Shown: positions 5,120 through 7,511 of the stretch, piece after piece
Layout of the letters: each line of letters begins with the position of its first letter
Numbering within the stretch: the first letter of the stretch is position 1
DNA from: Deltaproteobacteria bacterium
Lineage (GTDB): Bacteria; Desulfobacterota; Desulfobaccia; Desulfobaccales; 0-14-0-80-60-11
Length of the DNA stretch: 7,511 nt
NCBI GenBank assembly: GCA_021817645.1
Contig: JAKAGH010000153.1
Location: 1 to 7,511, forward strand
Direction: 5' to 3'
Made by a program: the position numbers and the translations under genes
The notes under the pieces: model-generated
Told to the model about the DNA's origin: nothing
Database searches by the model: none
What the model saw: only the letters and a program-made list of their open reading frames with translations

Positions 5120-5353
5120 TGGCGGGTTTTATTCTTATTTTTCTTATATGCTAATTCCTTAATTTTTACCAAATATTTTATTTCCTTGAGGAATGGAGGG
5201 GAATAGTCTCCTTTACCTCCGGTCTTTCCCCTGATCCGTAGGGGCGGGGTCATCCGGCAAAAACTATTATCTTCCTCGTTTTCTGCCGATTCTTCCTCAA
5301 GAGAGAATTATTATGATAATCTGGGCTTACATCTATTTACGCGAGGGAAAGGC
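5120..5353. other. Divergent AT-rich regulatory spacer
   Basis: No coding frame is seen. The left part holds the - strand promoter candidate. For the + gene at 5354 the best -10 candidates are TATGAT (5312-5317) and GATAAT (5315-5320), with no clear -35. Stem-forming sequences are CCCCT/AGGGG (5228-5232, 5240-5244) and CGGCAAAAA with TTTTCTGCCG (5255-5263 with 5279-5288, one bulged C), the latter just upstream of the -10 candidates. Confidence 0.4.
5143..5172 (-). promoter_or_regulatory. Possible promoter of the secreted SGNH-like gene
   Basis: On the - strand, TTGGTA (5172-5167) and TATAAG (5148-5143) are separated by 18 bp in a strongly AT-rich stretch, about 40 bp before the start codon. 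Each box matches the sigma-70 consensus in four or five of six positions. Confidence 0.4.
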
Positions 5354-5563
5354 ATGACGCACGCGAAGCACTCGAAGCATACGCATCACTCCGAAAAAAA
5401 TCCTGTCTGGATGGGACTGCATAAAGACTGGCGAGCGTGGCTGGCCCTGGGCCTGATGTTGGCGGCCATTAGCATCTATGTCCTCACCCTGGATGATTCG
5501 ATGCAGCCGGACGTTGCCCCCGGCAACGCCGCCCCGGCTCAAACCGCCGGACCCTCCAAATAA
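5354..5563 (+). CDS. Small His-rich single-span membrane protein, 69 aa
   Basis: Not recognised as a named family. ATG 5354 is preceded by GAGGG (5343-5347). The N-terminal 23 residues are basic and His-rich (His3, 6, 9, 11, 12 and 23, with several Lys). A hydrophobic segment WLALGLMLAAISIYVLTL (29-46) forms one membrane span, and the C terminus is a Pro/Ala-rich tail (PDVAPGNAAPAQTAGPSK). By the positive-inside rule the His/Lys end should face the cytoplasm and the tail the periplasm. The His cluster might bind metal, but no spaced ligand motif is evident. It is divergent from the SGNH-like gene and convergent with clpB, with no operon partner. Reality as a gene is supported by the ribosome site, the clean membrane topology and the AT-rich upstream region. 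Confidence 0.75.
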   Translation: MTHAKHSKHTHHSEKNPVWMGLHKDWRAWLALGLMLAAISIYVLTLDDSMQPDVAPGNAAPAQTAGPSK

Positions 5564-5581
5564 TCAAGCTTGTTAAACCCT

Positions 5582-5631
5582 CGTTCCCCGGGTTCGCAGG
5601 GGAACGCACTTGGCTGCGAAGCTCTGCTTCG
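5582..5631. repeat. Tandem palindromic hairpins downstream of the small membrane protein
   Basis: CGTTCCCC / GGGGAACG (5582-5589 with 5599-5606, loop GGGTTCGCA) is followed by CGAAGC / GCTTCG (5617-5622 with 5626-5631, three-base loop). Both stems are perfect. The first resembles the terminator stem at 5675-5699 (CGCTCCC / GGGAGCG), and the loop region CTCTGCTT (5622-5629) is complementary to AAGCAGAG in that terminator's loop (5682-5689). This suggests copies of a dispersed intergenic palindrome; it may also end transcription of the + gene. Confidence 0.5.
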
Positions 5632-5659
5632 AATTAAATTCCTAGAAAACAGGGGCTTC

Positions 5660-5699
5660 AAAAAAAATAAAAAACGCTCCCAAGCAGAGTTCGGGAGCG
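5660..5699 (-). terminator. Intrinsic terminator of clpB
   Basis: Read on the - strand: perfect stem CGCTCCC / GGGAGCG (5699-5693 with 5681-5675, 11-base loop) immediately followed by TTTTTTATTTTTTTT (5674-5660). It lies 73 bases past the clpB stop. Stem plus T-run is the classic Rho-independent form and fixes the direction as - strand. Confidence 0.88.
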
Positions 5700-5772
5700 A
5701 AGTCACATTGAGGGAGGGCGGTGGCCCCATGCCCCCGGCTCTCCCCCAAGATTTTTGAGCTGCCTTACCTGC

Positions 5773-7511
<1,739 letters not shown>

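Noticed and set aside
5590..5606. GGTTCGCA as a tRNA T-arm or attachment-site remnant
   Set aside because: The bases fall in the loop of a perfect CGTTCCCC hairpin; no cloverleaf, acceptor stem or anticodon arm can be placed around them.

Overview
The window is high-GC bacterial DNA (with AT-rich spacers at about 1155-1222 and 5120-5340). It probably comes from an anaerobic or sulfate-reducing-type Desulfobacterota lineage. This assignment is an inference from overall protein flavour (B12-dependent radical SAM enzyme, secreted SGNH-like protein, small His-rich membrane protein) and not from any marker gene. Both ends are cut through genes: a sirtuin at the left edge and clpB at the right edge.

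Left block (1-796, + strand): the C-terminal part of a sirtuin overlaps by 8 bp a TTG-initiated 89-aa protein of unknown function. Five bases after that gene stops lies a 209-bp transposase-less element (804-1012). It has 17-18-bp terminal inverted repeats and a TA duplication inside a CTAG target, the signature of an IS630/Tc1-type MITE.

Central block (1165-3961, + strand): an AT-rich promoter carrying a perfect 16-bp palindrome precedes a TetR-family regulator. After it come a decayed copy of the first ~100 bp of the downstream radical SAM gene, then an SRPBCC/START-like gene, then a B12-binding radical SAM gene. The radical SAM gene resembles the hopanoid C-3 methylase (HpnR) family. It is split by a single-base deletion at about 2948-2950 into a cobalamin-domain piece and a radical SAM piece; restored, it would encode 455 aa. 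The likely logic is a TetR-controlled lipid or hydrophobic-ligand module, but the enzyme is broken as sequenced.

Right block (3962-7511): a hairpin separates the radical SAM gene from a convergent, secreted SGNH-like protein (4022-5101, - strand). A 252-bp AT-rich divergent spacer follows, then a 69-aa single-span membrane protein (+). Two palindromic hairpins come next, the second a textbook intrinsic terminator for the - strand. Last is the ClpB disaggregase (- strand, C-terminal ~578 residues visible).

Main points for a second look: the MITE-like element, the duplicated and decayed radical SAM start that now forms a short translatable leader ORF, the frameshift in the radical SAM gene, and the TetR operator.
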